From Roseinatronobacter domitianus (GTDB lineage: Bacteria; Pseudomonadota; Alphaproteobacteria; Rhodobacterales; Rhodobacteraceae), in assembly GCF_023336755.1 (NCBI RefSeq), contig NZ_JALZWP010000013.1, forward strand, positions 17,343-81,342: a DNA stretch of 64,000 bases, read 5' to 3'. A program made the translations under genes and the position numbers. The notes under the pieces are model-generated. The model was not told the origin of the DNA. It ran no database searches and saw only the letters and a program-made list of their open reading frames with translations. Positions 17,716-27,188 of the stretch are shown here, one piece after another; positions within the stretch are counted from its first letter, which is position 1; the number at the start of each line of letters is the position of its first letter.

Positions 17716-18657
17716 TCAGCCCATCAACTGTCCGGCTTCGGGCACCCAACGGAACGCGGCTCCATCCCGCCCCGTATCGACATAGCCTACAGCGGGGAAG
17801 GGCATATGATAGCCGATGGCCGGAATACGGTCGGCGGCGATCATGCCCAGCACACGACGGCGGCTTTCGGCAGCCATGGCCTTGTCCGAGTCAAAGCGCA
17901 CTTCCCAGTCGGGCCGTGCCAGCGACCAGACAGGGTGGTTGGCAAGGTCCGCAAAGATCACCAGCCCCGCGCCCTCGCTTTGCAGACGATAGACCATATG
18001 CCCCGGCGTATGTCCGGGCGCGGCCATGCCGGTTATCCCCGTCACCACGTCGCCACCATCGCTGATGAAGCTCATCATCTCGGCCATCGGGCGGACATTG
18101 GCGTCAAAGCCGTCATTGCCCGCTGCCGCCCAATGGTCGAATTCCGTTTGGCCGGTGACATAGCGTGCATTCGGGAAGGTGGCTTCGCCATCCGTCATCA
18201 TGCCGCCGATATGGTCGCCATGCATATGCGTCAGCACCACGATGTCGATCTGGTCGGGTGTGTAACCGGCACTCGCCAGCGCATCCGTGATCGCATCCCC
18301 GTTCAGCCCGGTGTCAAACAGAACCAGTTCCGACCCGGTATTGACCACTGTGGGTGTGAAGAAGAACTGCGATACATCGGTGGACAGGAAATTGGCCCGG
18401 CTGACTTCTGCGAATTCCTCTTCCGAGACGTTCATCCCGAAAATTCCTTGCGGGTTTTCGCGCGGGGTGGTGCCGGCCAGAATGGTCGTTACCTCGAACC
18501 CGCCAATGTTGAATCGGCGGTGACGAGCGAAACTGGCCCCCATCATCGGCGCTTCCGCGCGGGCGGAGTGGGGCACGGCCAGTCCTGCCAGTGGCAGAGT
18601 CGCCCCGGCAGCCATCAGGCTGCGACGGGTGAGTGTTGTCGTGTTGAGTGTGGTCAT
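17716..18657 (-). CDS. Exported MBL-fold metallo-hydrolase
   Basis: A 313-residue metallo-beta-lactamase-fold hydrolase with a twin-arginine signal peptide (LTRRSLMAAGA, about residues 9-19), so it is probably folded in the cytosol and exported by Tat. The metal-binding motif THMHGDHIGG (about 142-151), the later histidine in AAPGHTPGHM and the IFADLANH aspartate are present, giving a complete two-metal site. It resembles quorum-quenching or general hydrolases, but the substrate is unknown. Start ATG at 18657; divergent from the reductase gene yqjG. Confidence 0.9.
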   Translation of the reverse strand: MTTLNTTTLTRRSLMAAGATLPLAGLAVPHSARAEAPMMGASFARHRRFNIGGFEVTTILAGTTPRENPQGIFGMNVSEEEFAEVSRANFLSTDVSQFFFTPTVVNTGSELVLFDTGLNGDAITDALASAGYTPDQIDIVVLTHMHGDHIGGMMTDGEATFPNARYVTGQTEFDHWAAAGNDGFDANVRPMAEMMSFISDGGDVVTGITGMAAPGHTPGHMVYRLQSEGAGLVIFADLANHPVWSLARPDWEVRFDSDKAMAAESRRRVLGMIAADRIPAIGYHMPFPAVGYVDTGRDGAAFRWVPEAGQLMG

Positions 18658-18756
18658 CGTGTCTCCTCCTGTTGATGTTGTCTTGCACTAGGTATCATGG
18701 CCGACGGAAAATCGTGTCACTCTCGCGTGAGGCCATATCAATGCGCCGCACATTGC

Positions 18757-18772
18757 CTGCGCATCTGCGCAG
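18757..18772. promoter_or_regulatory. Palindrome in the MBL/yqjG divergent region
   Basis: CTGCGC-ATCT-GCGCAG, a perfect six-base inverted repeat 57 bases upstream of yqjG and in the shared divergent promoter region. It could be an operator, but no regulator is adjacent. Confidence 0.25.
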
Positions 18773-18828
18773 ATTGGTTCGCGTGGAATTGCACCTTAGC
18801 TATCGTACAACAGCAAAGGGGATTTGAT

Positions 18829-19809
18829 ATGGGCGTTCTGATCGACGGCAAATGGTCTGACCAATGGTATGACACCAAGAAAACCGCAGGGGCGTTTCAG
18901 CGTGACACGTCGCGGTTTCGCAACTGGGTGACGGCGGATGGTGACGCGGGCCCAACGGGTGACGCAGGCTTCAGGGCAGAGGCAGGGCGCTATCACCTAT
19001 ACGTGTCCTATGCCTGCCCTTGGGCGCATCGCGCGTTGATCTTTCGCGCGTTGAAAGGGCTGAGCGACCTGATCGACGTGTCCGTGGTCCATCCCGACAT
19101 GTTGAACGATGGCTGGAGCTTTGCGACTGATTTTCCCGGCGCGACCGGCGACACGCTTTTTGGCAGCGACCATATCCGCGACATCTACATCCGGGCTGAT
19201 CCCAAGGTGTCGGGCCGGGCCACGGTGCCCATTTTGTGGGATAAGGCGCAAGGCAAGATCGTTTCGAATGAAAGCTCGGAAATTATCCGCATGTTCAATT
19301 CGGCGTTCAACGCGCTGACCGGGAATACCGACGACTACTCCCCCGAAGCCCTGCGCCCAGAGATCGACGCGGTCAACGCCCGTGTTTACGATACGCTGAA
19401 CAACGGTGTCTATAAATCCGGGTTCGCGACCACGCAGGCGGCCTATGAGGATGCTGTTTATCCGCTGTTCGATACGCTTGACTGGCTGGAAGAGCGGCTG
19501 TCACACCAGCGCTATGTCGCTGGCGACAGGTTGACCGAAGCCGATTGGCGGCTGTTCCCGACCCTTGCGAGGTTTGATCTCGTGTACCACATGCATTTCA
19601 AATGCAACCGCGCGCGGATCGTGGATTACCCGGCGCTCTGGGCCTATACACGCGACCTATACCAACACCCCGGCGTGGCGGAGACGGTGCATTTCGATCA
19701 TATCGTGCGGCATTATCATTACAGCCATGACACGATTAATCCGTATCGCATCATCCCGATCAACCCACGCCCAGAATTCATGGCCCCGCACGGGCGGGGG
19801 ACGGTCTAG
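18829..19809 (+). CDS. yqjG: Glutathionyl-hydroquinone reductase (Xi-class GST)
   Basis: A 326-residue Xi-class glutathione transferase that reduces glutathionyl-hydroquinones. It has the active-site motif SYACPWAHR with the catalytic cysteine (about residue 61), a TVPILWD segment of the thioredoxin-like domain and the C-terminal helical domain with AGDRLTEADWRLFPTLARFD. ATG 18829 is preceded by AAAGGGG. The last 32 bases overlap the convergent L,D-transpeptidase gene. Confidence 0.94.
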   Translation: MGVLIDGKWSDQWYDTKKTAGAFQRDTSRFRNWVTADGDAGPTGDAGFRAEAGRYHLYVSYACPWAHRALIFRALKGLSDLIDVSVVHPDMLNDGWSFATDFPGATGDTLFGSDHIRDIYIRADPKVSGRATVPILWDKAQGKIVSNESSEIIRMFNSAFNALTGNTDDYSPEALRPEIDAVNARVYDTLNNGVYKSGFATTQAAYEDAVYPLFDTLDWLEERLSHQRYVAGDRLTEADWRLFPTLARFDLVYHMHFKCNRARIVDYPALWAYTRDLYQHPGVAETVHFDHIVRHYHYSHDTINPYRIIPINPRPEFMAPHGRGTV

Positions 19810-20422
19810 GCCGGGGCGTGTCGGGTCCGGGCGTCAGCACGGCAACCCCGGAAACCGCTGGCGCCACCTGCGCCGCGGCTTGGAGCGGGACGGCTGTGCC
19901 GGTGCGTTCCAACTCTTGCTGCTTTGACGCGAAAATCGTGATTGGCGTGCCGTTGCGGACCATAGCGTAGATGTCTTCCATCTGCCGGTCGGTTACGGCA
20001 ATGCACCCATCGGTCCAATCGCCGCGCGCGCGCTGAAACCGGGGGCCGCGCCCGTGGATGAAAATATCGCCGCCCGGACGCCAGCCATTGGCCTGCGCAT
20101 GGGCGCGGTCGGCCTCGTTCGGGTAATCAATGCCGATGGACAGGTGAAACGCGCTGTTGGGGTTGCGCCGGTCGATGATGTAATCGCCTTCGGGTGTGCG
20201 CCTATCGCCTTCGCGCTCCTTGTGTCCGAAGGGCGTGCCACCAAGCTGCACTCGGTAGCTTTTCAGCACCGTGCCGTAATGCCGCAACTCCATCTGGCGT
20301 TCGGCTTTGTAAACCACCACACGGGTCACTTCTGGCCCGCTATAGCTGCGGAATTTGGTGGGCGCACAGGCGGTCAGGACCGCCAAAAGCGACATGGCTA
20401 GAAACAAGCGGGCAAACTGCAT
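19778..20422 (-). CDS. L,D-transpeptidase (YkuD) lipoprotein
   Basis: A 214-residue cell-wall enzyme with a lipoprotein signal (LLAVLTACAP, Cys about residue 19) and a YkuD domain (about 34-165). The catalytic region reads IHGRG followed by DWTDGCIAV, with the nucleophilic cysteine and the upstream histidine. This is the variant of the usual H...SxGC(I/V)R in which the arginine is replaced. The C-terminal 40 residues are Pro/Ala-rich and probably disordered. It would make 3-3 crosslinks or attach proteins to peptidoglycan. Confidence 0.9.
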   Translation of the reverse strand: MQFARLFLAMSLLAVLTACAPTKFRSYSGPEVTRVVVYKAERQMELRHYGTVLKSYRVQLGGTPFGHKEREGDRRTPEGDYIIDRRNPNSAFHLSIGIDYPNEADRAHAQANGWRPGGDIFIHGRGPRFQRARGDWTDGCIAVTDRQMEDIYAMVRNGTPITIFASKQQELERTGTAVPLQAAAQVAPAVSGVAVLTPGPDTPRPRPSPARAGP

Positions 20423-20498
20423 CGAATCCTCTGGGGTTTCTTGCCACTATGCCCGAAGCCGCGAAACCTGCCAAGCTGCGCCCCCGCTCACGTCCGCG

Positions 20499-21275
20499 TC
20501 ATCTGTCGCGGTCGGCCAGTTTCTGTTCGATCTCACGCAGTCGGGTCAGCACTTCGTCGCGGTATTCGTCTGTCGCTTTGTTCGACTCCGCTGCATGGGC
20601 GTCCTGCATCGAATTCACGATCAGACCGACCAGCAGGTTTACCACCGCAAAGGTCGTGACCATAATGAAAGGCACGAAAAACGCCCACGCATAGGGATAC
20701 ACTTCCATCACCGGGCGGACGATGCCCATCGACCATGATTCCAGCGTCATGATCTGAAACAGCGAATAGGCCGAATTACCCAGATCGCCGAACCATTGCG
20801 GAAAACTGTTCTGGAACAGCTTGGTCGCCATAACCGCGCCAATGTAGAAAATCATCCCCATCAGCAAAAACACCGACCCCATGCCGGGCAGTGCCGAAAT
20901 GAAACCCTCTACCACGCGCCGCAGGCTGGGGCTGACCGACACCACGCGCAACAAGCGCAAGATACGAAGGGCGCGCAATACGCTGAACCCTTGGGTGGCT
21001 GGCATTAGCGCGATGGCAATGATGATGAAATCGAAGATATTCCAGCCTGACCGCCAGAATTGCGCGCGATGGGCGTAAAGTTTCAGCGCCAGTTCAACCA
21101 CGAAAATGCCAAGACAAATCTTGTCCAGTATCAGAATGACAGGGCCAATCGCATTCATCACCGGGCGCGAGGTTTCCATGCCCAGCAACACGGCATTGAA
21201 CAGGATCACCCCGATCACGCCATTGCGCACCCAGGCTTGGTCCAGAAAGGCGGCGATATTGGCGCGGCTGAACAT
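20499..21275 (-). CDS. Bacterial voltage-gated sodium channel (NavBac)
   Basis: A 258-residue six-helix channel subunit that forms homotetramers in the inner membrane. The voltage-sensor helix S4 has arginines at every third position (R101, R104, R107, R110). The pore carries the filter TLESWSM at residues 177-183, the sequence known from sodium-selective NavAb and NavMs. A post-S6 region and a C-terminal coiled coil (about 225-258) complete the family architecture. ATG 21275 gives the standard short N-terminal helix; a longer in-frame extension looks non-coding. It probably supports motility, pH or sodium homeostasis in a saline habitat. Confidence 0.94.
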   Translation of the reverse strand: MFSRANIAAFLDQAWVRNGVIGVILFNAVLLGMETSRPVMNAIGPVILILDKICLGIFVVELALKLYAHRAQFWRSGWNIFDFIIIAIALMPATQGFSVLRALRILRLLRVVSVSPSLRRVVEGFISALPGMGSVFLLMGMIFYIGAVMATKLFQNSFPQWFGDLGNSAYSLFQIMTLESWSMGIVRPVMEVYPYAWAFFVPFIMVTTFAVVNLLVGLIVNSMQDAHAAESNKATDEYRDEVLTRLREIEQKLADRDR

Positions 21276-21310
21276 GACATATCCCCGAAAATTAAGTTTG
21301 CGCAGATATG

Positions 21311-22522
21311 TTACCTTGCGAAGGCGGCTGCAAGCTCCACATGCGGGCTGAAGCGGAATTGATCGACCATCTGCACCCAATCTAGCCGGTAGCCCGCGTC
21401 ACACAGAATTTTCGCGTCGCGCGCGAATGTAACCGGATTGCAGGACACGGCGGCAATGCGCGGCACGGCGCTGTCGGCCAGCGCGCGCACCTGCGCCTCG
21501 GCGCCCGCGCGGGGCGGGTCAATCACGACGGCGTCAAAGCGCGCAAGGTCTTCGGGCAAAAGCGGGTTGCGGAACAGATCGCGGGTTTCATGGGTGATGC
21601 GTTTTAGCCCTGTTGCATGCCGCCATCCATGGTCAAGGGCGGTCAGCATCTCGGCCACGCTTTCGACGGCATGAACCTCTGCCCCTTCGGCCAAGGGCAA
21701 AGCAAAAGTGCCACATCCTGCAAACAGATCGGCCACGCGCGGAGCGTCCCCCACGGCTTTGCCGACTGCCGATTGCAAAGCCGCTTGCGCGTCTGCCGTG
21801 GCTTGCAGAAACGCCCCCGGCGGCGGGGCGACCTTCGCGCGACCAAAGGTTTGCAGCGGCGGCGCGGCTTGGGCGATCACCTCGCCATCCCATGCCAGCC
21901 GTGCCAACCCGTTCGCGCCCGCCCATTGCCCCAGGGTGGCCTGCAACGGCCCGTCCAGCAGCTTGCCGCATGTCACGGACAGGTCCAGCCCAACGTCAGA
22001 CAAGGTCAGCGACAGCGCCATTTCGCCTTTGCGAGAGCCCGCCATCGTGACCAGATCTTCCAGCAGCGGCAAAGCAGCGGTCAGTTCGGGCCGCAAGATC
22101 AGGCAGTCGGGCACGGATGCCACCGTGTCGCAGGCGCGCGCATGGAACCCCACAAGCGCGCCCTTCTTCAACCGCCGCCCGGAAAATGTGGCTCGCCTGC
22201 GGGTGTGCAGGCCCGATATATGCGGCGCATGGAAGGGCGCGTCCAACCCTTGCGCAGCCAACGCTTGCCGGATCACGCTTTCTTTCCAACCGGTGACAAA
22301 GCCTTCGCGCGCATGCTGAAGCGCGCATCCCCCGCAGGCTTTGTAATGCGGGCAGGGCGCGGCAACCCGTTCGGGCGAAGGCGTCAGGATACGCGGCGCT
22401 GCCAAACGTCCTTGCGCGATCTCGCCTTCAACCACCTCACCGGGCAGGGTGCGCGGCACAAAGACAGGCCCCTCGGCAATCCCATCGCCATGATGCCCCA
22501 AGCGTGTAATGGTCAGCGTCAT
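21311..22522 (-). CDS. 23S rRNA m5U methyltransferase family (TrmA/RlmD-like)
   Basis: A 403-residue SAM-dependent RNA methyltransferase with a short TRAM-like N-terminal domain (about residues 1-45), an iron-sulfur cysteine cluster (APCPHYKACGGCALQH, about 55-70), a VADLFAGCGTFALPLAE SAM site (about 265) and the catalytic SCNPVTFARD motif with the nucleophilic cysteine. It belongs to the RumA/RlmD/RlmC group that makes m5U in rRNA or tRNA; the exact target base cannot be fixed. It follows the ABC exporter by nine bases. Confidence 0.9.
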   Translation of the reverse strand: MTLTITRLGHHGDGIAEGPVFVPRTLPGEVVEGEIAQGRLAAPRILTPSPERVAAPCPHYKACGGCALQHAREGFVTGWKESVIRQALAAQGLDAPFHAPHISGLHTRRRATFSGRRLKKGALVGFHARACDTVASVPDCLILRPELTAALPLLEDLVTMAGSRKGEMALSLTLSDVGLDLSVTCGKLLDGPLQATLGQWAGANGLARLAWDGEVIAQAAPPLQTFGRAKVAPPPGAFLQATADAQAALQSAVGKAVGDAPRVADLFAGCGTFALPLAEGAEVHAVESVAEMLTALDHGWRHATGLKRITHETRDLFRNPLLPEDLARFDAVVIDPPRAGAEAQVRALADSAVPRIAAVSCNPVTFARDAKILCDAGYRLDWVQMVDQFRFSPHVELAAAFAR

Positions 22523-22531
22523 GACATGGCC

Positions 22532-24412
22532 TTATGCGTGTTCTGCGTTATCATCCGTGCCCAGAAAACCGCCCGATTGCCGTGCCCAGAAACGGGCATA
22601 GGTGCCGCTATTGGACAGCAATTCTTCATGCGTGCCTTGCTCGACAATGCGACCATCGTCAAGCACGATAATCCGGTCAAGCTGCGCAATGGTGCTGAGG
22701 CGGTGCGCAATCGCCAGCACGGTTTTACCCTGCATCAGCGGTTGCAGCGCATCCTGCACGGCGGCCTCGACCTCGGAGTCCAGCGCCGAAGTGGCCTCGT
22801 CCAGAACCAGAATGGGCGCATTTTTCAAAAAGGCGCGCGCCAAGGCAATGCGTTGGCGTTGCCCGCCTGACAGGCGCACGCCGCGCTCGCCCAGTTGCGC
22901 GTCATAACCGCGGCGTCCTTCATGATCTTGCAAATCCTTGATGAACTCATGCGCTTCGGCGGCCTTTGCGGCGGCCTCTATTTCGGCGCGGGTGGCATCG
23001 GGGCGACCATAGCGGATATTCTCCAGCGCCGAGCGGTTGAACATGGCCGTTTCCTGCGTGACCATCGCAATGTTGCGGCGCAGGCTTTCCTGCGTCAGCT
23101 TGCGAATGTCGCCCCCGTCCAGCGTGATGCGCCCCGCTTCCACGTCATAAAGCCGCAGCAACAGTGCGACGAGCGTGGATTTCCCGGCACCGGATGCCCC
23201 GACAATTCCAATTTTCTCACCCTTGCCAATGCGCAGGGTCAGACGGTCTACCCCGCCCTTGTCACGCCCATAGGCAAAGCCCACGTCCTCGAACGCCACG
23301 GCCCCATCGGCGCGGCCAATTTCGACCGCGTCTGGCGCATCGGTCAGGTCGGGACGCGGTGTCAGGGTTTTCATGCCGTCCTCGATCTCTCCGATATTGG
23401 AGTAAATCGCCATCAGCACGAAACTGACCCAGCCGGTCATCTGCGCAATACGAATGGCGACGGCCCCAGCGGCAGCAATGTCGCCGGTGCTGGCCGCACC
23501 GATAGACCAAAGCCACAACGTGCCGCCAATCAGCAGCACTGGCAGAATGCCCGCAACCACCATAAGGGCAAAGCGAAACCACGCCTGCACCTCGCCAAAC
23601 TCGACAGAGCGGTCACGGAACACGCCCATGGCGTTCAGCGCGGCGCGGTCCTCGAAATCGGCATGGGCGAACAGTTTGACGGTCTTGATGTTGCTGATCG
23701 TGTCGACAACCTGCCCGCTGACCTTTGCGCGGGCACCCGCCCGTTTGCCCGAACGCTCGCGCACTTGTGGCAGGAAATACCGGATCAGCGCCAGATAGGC
23801 CACCAGCCAGACCGCCAGCACAAGCGCCATGCGCGCATCGATGGTGAAGAGCAGCACAACCGAGCCGATGATCGACGACAGCGCGAAAGCCATTGTGTTG
23901 ATCGTTTCATTCGCCACATCGGTCAATGCGCGCGCGGTCTGCACCTGCTTTTGCGCAATACGGCCCGCAAAGTCATTGTCGAAAAAGGTAACGGGCTGGC
24001 CCAACGTCCAACGGTTCAGCCGCGATTGCACCAGAACGAAGATATTGGGCTGCACGACGATGCTGTTTGCTGCCGAGGATATCCCGAAGGCCAAGGGGCG
24101 CAGCACGATGAAAAACAGGATGAACCCGGCGATCAGCCAGCCATGCGCGGCGATAAAACCCTGCGCGCCGGTCCCCACCGCTGCGTCAATGATCTGGCCA
24201 AGCAGCAGCGCCGAGATGACCTCGGTCGAGCCGACGATGGCAGAGATGACCGTGGCCAGCGCCAGCACCGGCCAAGACCCTTTGACCGACCACAGCATAA
24301 ACCGCAGCAGGCTTTGCGGTGGTGGCCCATCCGCATGGGCGAAGCCGTCGATCAGGCCCGCCAGCCGAAAGGCAAGGGTCGGTTTTTGGGTGGGGTCTGT
24401 CTTTTGCAGCAT
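22532..24412 (-). CDS. ABC exporter, fused membrane and ATPase domains
   Basis: A 626-residue half-transporter. A six-helix membrane domain (about residues 50-345) is followed by an ATPase domain (about 365-610) with Walker A GASGAGKST, signature LSGGQRQRIALARAF, Walker B ILVLDEATSALD and the H-loop AIAHRLST. It would work as a homodimer or with a partner to export a lipid, drug or peptide; there is no partner gene adjacent. The start at 24412 is 48 bases downstream of the cca stop on the same strand. Confidence 0.93.
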   Translation of the reverse strand: MLQKTDPTQKPTLAFRLAGLIDGFAHADGPPPQSLLRFMLWSVKGSWPVLALATVISAIVGSTEVISALLLGQIIDAAVGTGAQGFIAAHGWLIAGFILFFIVLRPLAFGISSAANSIVVQPNIFVLVQSRLNRWTLGQPVTFFDNDFAGRIAQKQVQTARALTDVANETINTMAFALSSIIGSVVLLFTIDARMALVLAVWLVAYLALIRYFLPQVRERSGKRAGARAKVSGQVVDTISNIKTVKLFAHADFEDRAALNAMGVFRDRSVEFGEVQAWFRFALMVVAGILPVLLIGGTLWLWSIGAASTGDIAAAGAVAIRIAQMTGWVSFVLMAIYSNIGEIEDGMKTLTPRPDLTDAPDAVEIGRADGAVAFEDVGFAYGRDKGGVDRLTLRIGKGEKIGIVGASGAGKSTLVALLLRLYDVEAGRITLDGGDIRKLTQESLRRNIAMVTQETAMFNRSALENIRYGRPDATRAEIEAAAKAAEAHEFIKDLQDHEGRRGYDAQLGERGVRLSGGQRQRIALARAFLKNAPILVLDEATSALDSEVEAAVQDALQPLMQGKTVLAIAHRLSTIAQLDRIIVLDDGRIVEQGTHEELLSNSGTYARFWARQSGGFLGTDDNAEHA

Positions 24413-24460
24413 GAAGCGTCCTTTGATCAGGACATAGGGCGTTGCCCGGCTTTTCGCCAG

Positions 24461-25594
24461 TCAGCTCAGCAGATCATTGCGCGTGGCGCTGAAATCCGAG
24501 GCGATCCAGCGGGCTTCCAATGCTTTTAAGTGTTGCCCCAGCGCCGCGCCCTCTAGCCCCGGCAAATCTGCCGCGCGGATGGGGAAATGCGCATTTGTGC
24601 CGCGCGTGACCTCTGCCTGCCAATCTGGGGGCAGGGGGCTTTCCAGAACCGCTGCGCGCGCCAGAACCGCATCCTCGCCCAACTCCGCGCCCAGACGGTA
24701 GCCGAGCACCGCAGGCGCGGTCATGTCGCCCAACGCATCGCGCAGGCGTGTCAGGCTGCGTGTTTCGGCCTTGGTGAGCCGCAGATGGTCGATGGACGGG
24801 CCAAGAACCGCGAGGCGCCGCATCCAGTGCGGCGCGCGTGCCCCCTCCAGATGCACCAAGGGGGCCAGTGCGCGCGGGTCAGCCCCCGGCAAGACCCGCG
24901 CCAACACGCCCGCATGATCCATTGCCGCGACTGAAGGCGCAGGGTCACGCGCAGACAAGAGTTTGCGCAGTTCCGATGTGACCCGCTCTGCGGACAACCG
25001 TGCCAGTCCATCTACCCCCGCTGCACATGCGGCCAGACCATCGGCATCAAGCCCATGATCCGGGTCGCCATACTGCGCATGAAAGCGGAAAAAGCGCAGA
25101 ATTCGCAGATAATCTTCGGCAATGCGCTGGGCGGGGTCGCCCACGAAGCGCAAGCGTCGCGCGCGCAGGTCGTCCATGCCACCAAGCGGGTCCAGAACAT
25201 GCCCCGCCGCATCGGCATAAAGCGCATTCATGGTGAAGTCGCGGCGTGCGGCGTCGTCCTCTATCCTGTCGGAAAAGGCGACTTCGGCATGGCGCCCGTC
25301 GGTCGCCACGTCGCGGCGAAAGGTTGTCACCTCGAACCCCTCGCCCCCTGCGATCAATGTCACCGTGCCATGCGCGAGCCCCGTGGGCACGGCGCGCAGG
25401 CCCGCGCTTGTCGCCAGCGCAATCACGGTCTCGGGCCGGGCAGATGTGGCAATGTCCACATCCGTCACCGCCTCGCCCAGTGCCGCGTTGCGCACGCAGC
25501 CGCCGACCGCATAGGCCGCATGGCCCGCGCCGGTCAGCAGGTCCAGCACCGTCTGCGTGCGGTCATTGTCCAGCCAGTCGCCGCTTACCCGCAT
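24461..25594 (-). CDS. CCA-adding / poly(A) polymerase family tRNA nucleotidyltransferase
   Basis: A 377-residue class II nucleotidyltransferase. The GGCVRNAALG loop and the DVDIATSA catalytic aspartates are at about residues 32-50, RRDFTMNALY at about 115 and a GDPAQRIAEDYLRILRFFRF segment at about 150. It repairs or adds the 3' CCA end of tRNA. The start at 25594 was chosen over upstream in-frame codons because the family begins just before the head domain. Its first ten bases overlap the 3' end of the CoA-Nudix gene. Confidence 0.93.
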   Translation of the reverse strand: MRVSGDWLDNDRTQTVLDLLTGAGHAAYAVGGCVRNAALGEAVTDVDIATSARPETVIALATSAGLRAVPTGLAHGTVTLIAGGEGFEVTTFRRDVATDGRHAEVAFSDRIEDDAARRDFTMNALYADAAGHVLDPLGGMDDLRARRLRFVGDPAQRIAEDYLRILRFFRFHAQYGDPDHGLDADGLAACAAGVDGLARLSAERVTSELRKLLSARDPAPSVAAMDHAGVLARVLPGADPRALAPLVHLEGARAPHWMRRLAVLGPSIDHLRLTKAETRSLTRLRDALGDMTAPAVLGYRLGAELGEDAVLARAAVLESPLPPDWQAEVTRGTNAHFPIRAADLPGLEGAALGQHLKALEARWIASDFSATRNDLLS

Positions 25595-26172
25595 TGCGCC
25601 ATCCGTTCCGCCAGCCCGCGCAAGATGCGCGCACTCGCGCCCCAAGTATAATACGGCCCCCATGGCACCGCATAGAAATGCCGCCATTGTCCGCGCCAGA
25701 TGCGGCGTTCAATCACAAAGCGCGCGGGGTCGGTGACATGCGCCAGGGGCACGCGGAACACTTCGGCCACCTCGCCCGGTTCGGGGCGGGGACTGAACGC
25801 ACCGTCCAGTCGCGCGACAAAGGGCGTGATTAGAAACCCCGTTACCGTTTCATGCGTGGGCAGCGTGCCCAGAATGCGCACCTGCGACGGGTCCAGCCCG
25901 ATTTCTTCCTGCGATTCTCGCAAGGCGGTGGCGGCAAGATCGGGGTCGCCCGTATCCTGCCGCCCACCGGGAAAGGCAATCTGGCCGGGATGATGGCGCA
26001 GATGCGAGGCGCGCTTGGTCAGCACCACGCCGCCCGCATCATCGACAGCAAGCAGAACCGCAGCAGGCCGCAACTTGCGTGCCGGATCGGTCGGCGCGAG
26101 GATAGGATTCAGGTCAAAATCGCTCGACGCATCGGCAGGGAGTGCCAAGGCTGCGCGCAAGCGGTCATCCAT
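25585..26172 (-). CDS. CoA pyrophosphatase, Nudix family (NudL/Nudt7 type)
   Basis: A 195-residue Nudix hydrolase with the NuCoA signature (LTKRASHLRHHPGQIAFPGG) leading into the Nudix box (GGRQDTGDPDL then ALRESQEEIGL, about residues 70-92). Members cleave CoA and CoA esters to phosphopantetheine products. It overlaps hslO by eight bases upstream and cca by ten bases downstream, so hslO, this gene and cca form a tight minus-strand unit. Confidence 0.93.
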   Translation of the reverse strand: MDDRLRAALALPADASSDFDLNPILAPTDPARKLRPAAVLLAVDDAGGVVLTKRASHLRHHPGQIAFPGGRQDTGDPDLAATALRESQEEIGLDPSQVRILGTLPTHETVTGFLITPFVARLDGAFSPRPEPGEVAEVFRVPLAHVTDPARFVIERRIWRGQWRHFYAVPWGPYYTWGASARILRGLAERMAQCG

Positions 26173-27106
26173 CCTTACCCTCGAAGCCTAGCGTGGCTGG
26201 GTCCATGACATAATGCGCGCCGCAAAACTGGCAGTCGGCGGTGACGGTGCCCTCTGGCGTGGTCATTGTGCCGATATCCTTGGCAGAATAAATCGACAAC
26301 GTGCTGCGCACTTTTTCCTCTGAGCAGGAGCAGCCAAAATGCACTGGCTGCGGGTCATAGACGCGTGGCGCTTCCTCGTGGAACAGGCGGGCCAGCAATT
26401 CGGGCGGGCCGACACGCGGGCCGATCAGTTCCAGCTCCTCGACCGTGTCCAGAAGCATATTGGCGCGGGTCCAGTTTTCGGCCTGCTCTGCGGCCTCGCG
26501 CTTGGGGGCTTCGGAATTGCCGGGCATGTGCTGCAACATCACGCCCCCAGCCCGCCACGCCTGCGGCTGGCCGGGCAGGGTTGCACGCCCGAAGGATAGC
26601 GCAAAGCGGGTTGGCAACTGTTCGGATTGGGCGAAATAGGTTTCGGCACAGGCGCTCAAGGATTTTCCCGCAAGCGGGGTGATCCCCTGATACGGCGTCA
26701 TGTCTGGCCCTTGGTCGATCAGGATGGCGAAATAGCCCTTGCCGATCTGGCTGTAGGGCTCTGCCTGCGTGTCCAGACGGTCGCGGTCGAAACTGGCATA
26801 GGCCCGGATGCGCGCGGGCGCACCTTCGGCTTCGGGGGCGTAATAGTCGGTTGCGATCAGCCGCACCGGCCCGTCGCCGCGAATTTGCAACGACAGTTTC
26901 CAGCGCAGTTTTATGGTCTGGCCGATCATCGCGGTCAGCAGCGTGGCCTCGGCAATCAGGGCTTCGACCACAGGCGGATATGCGTGTTTTTCCAACACGT
27001 TTTCCAGCGCGCCATCCAGCCGTGCGACACGGCCGCGAATGTCGCTATTGTCCAGTTGGAACGGCAGAACCGTGTCGTCCCAGGCGATCTGTTCGCCAAT
27101 GCTCAT
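26165..27106 (-). CDS. hslO: Redox-regulated chaperone Hsp33
   Basis: A 313-residue holdase activated by oxidation. The zinc redox switch is complete: FGCSCSEEKV (about residues 268) and CQFCGAHY (about 299), giving the CxC...CxxC ligand set. The N-terminal chaperone domain has the conserved EATLLTAMIGQ and GKGYFAILID segments. Start ATG at 27106. It is divergent from a Nudix-GNAT pair. Confidence 0.96.
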   Translation of the reverse strand: MSIGEQIAWDDTVLPFQLDNSDIRGRVARLDGALENVLEKHAYPPVVEALIAEATLLTAMIGQTIKLRWKLSLQIRGDGPVRLIATDYYAPEAEGAPARIRAYASFDRDRLDTQAEPYSQIGKGYFAILIDQGPDMTPYQGITPLAGKSLSACAETYFAQSEQLPTRFALSFGRATLPGQPQAWRAGGVMLQHMPGNSEAPKREAAEQAENWTRANMLLDTVEELELIGPRVGPPELLARLFHEEAPRVYDPQPVHFGCSCSEEKVRSTLSIYSAKDIGTMTTPEGTVTADCQFCGAHYVMDPATLGFEGKDG

Positions 27107-27188
27107 GGTAGATATCCTTGCTGGTGTAGCGCGCCGCGCGCGCTTAGGCTTGTCCCCACATATAGGAACCAGACCGGAAGGGCCAAGG

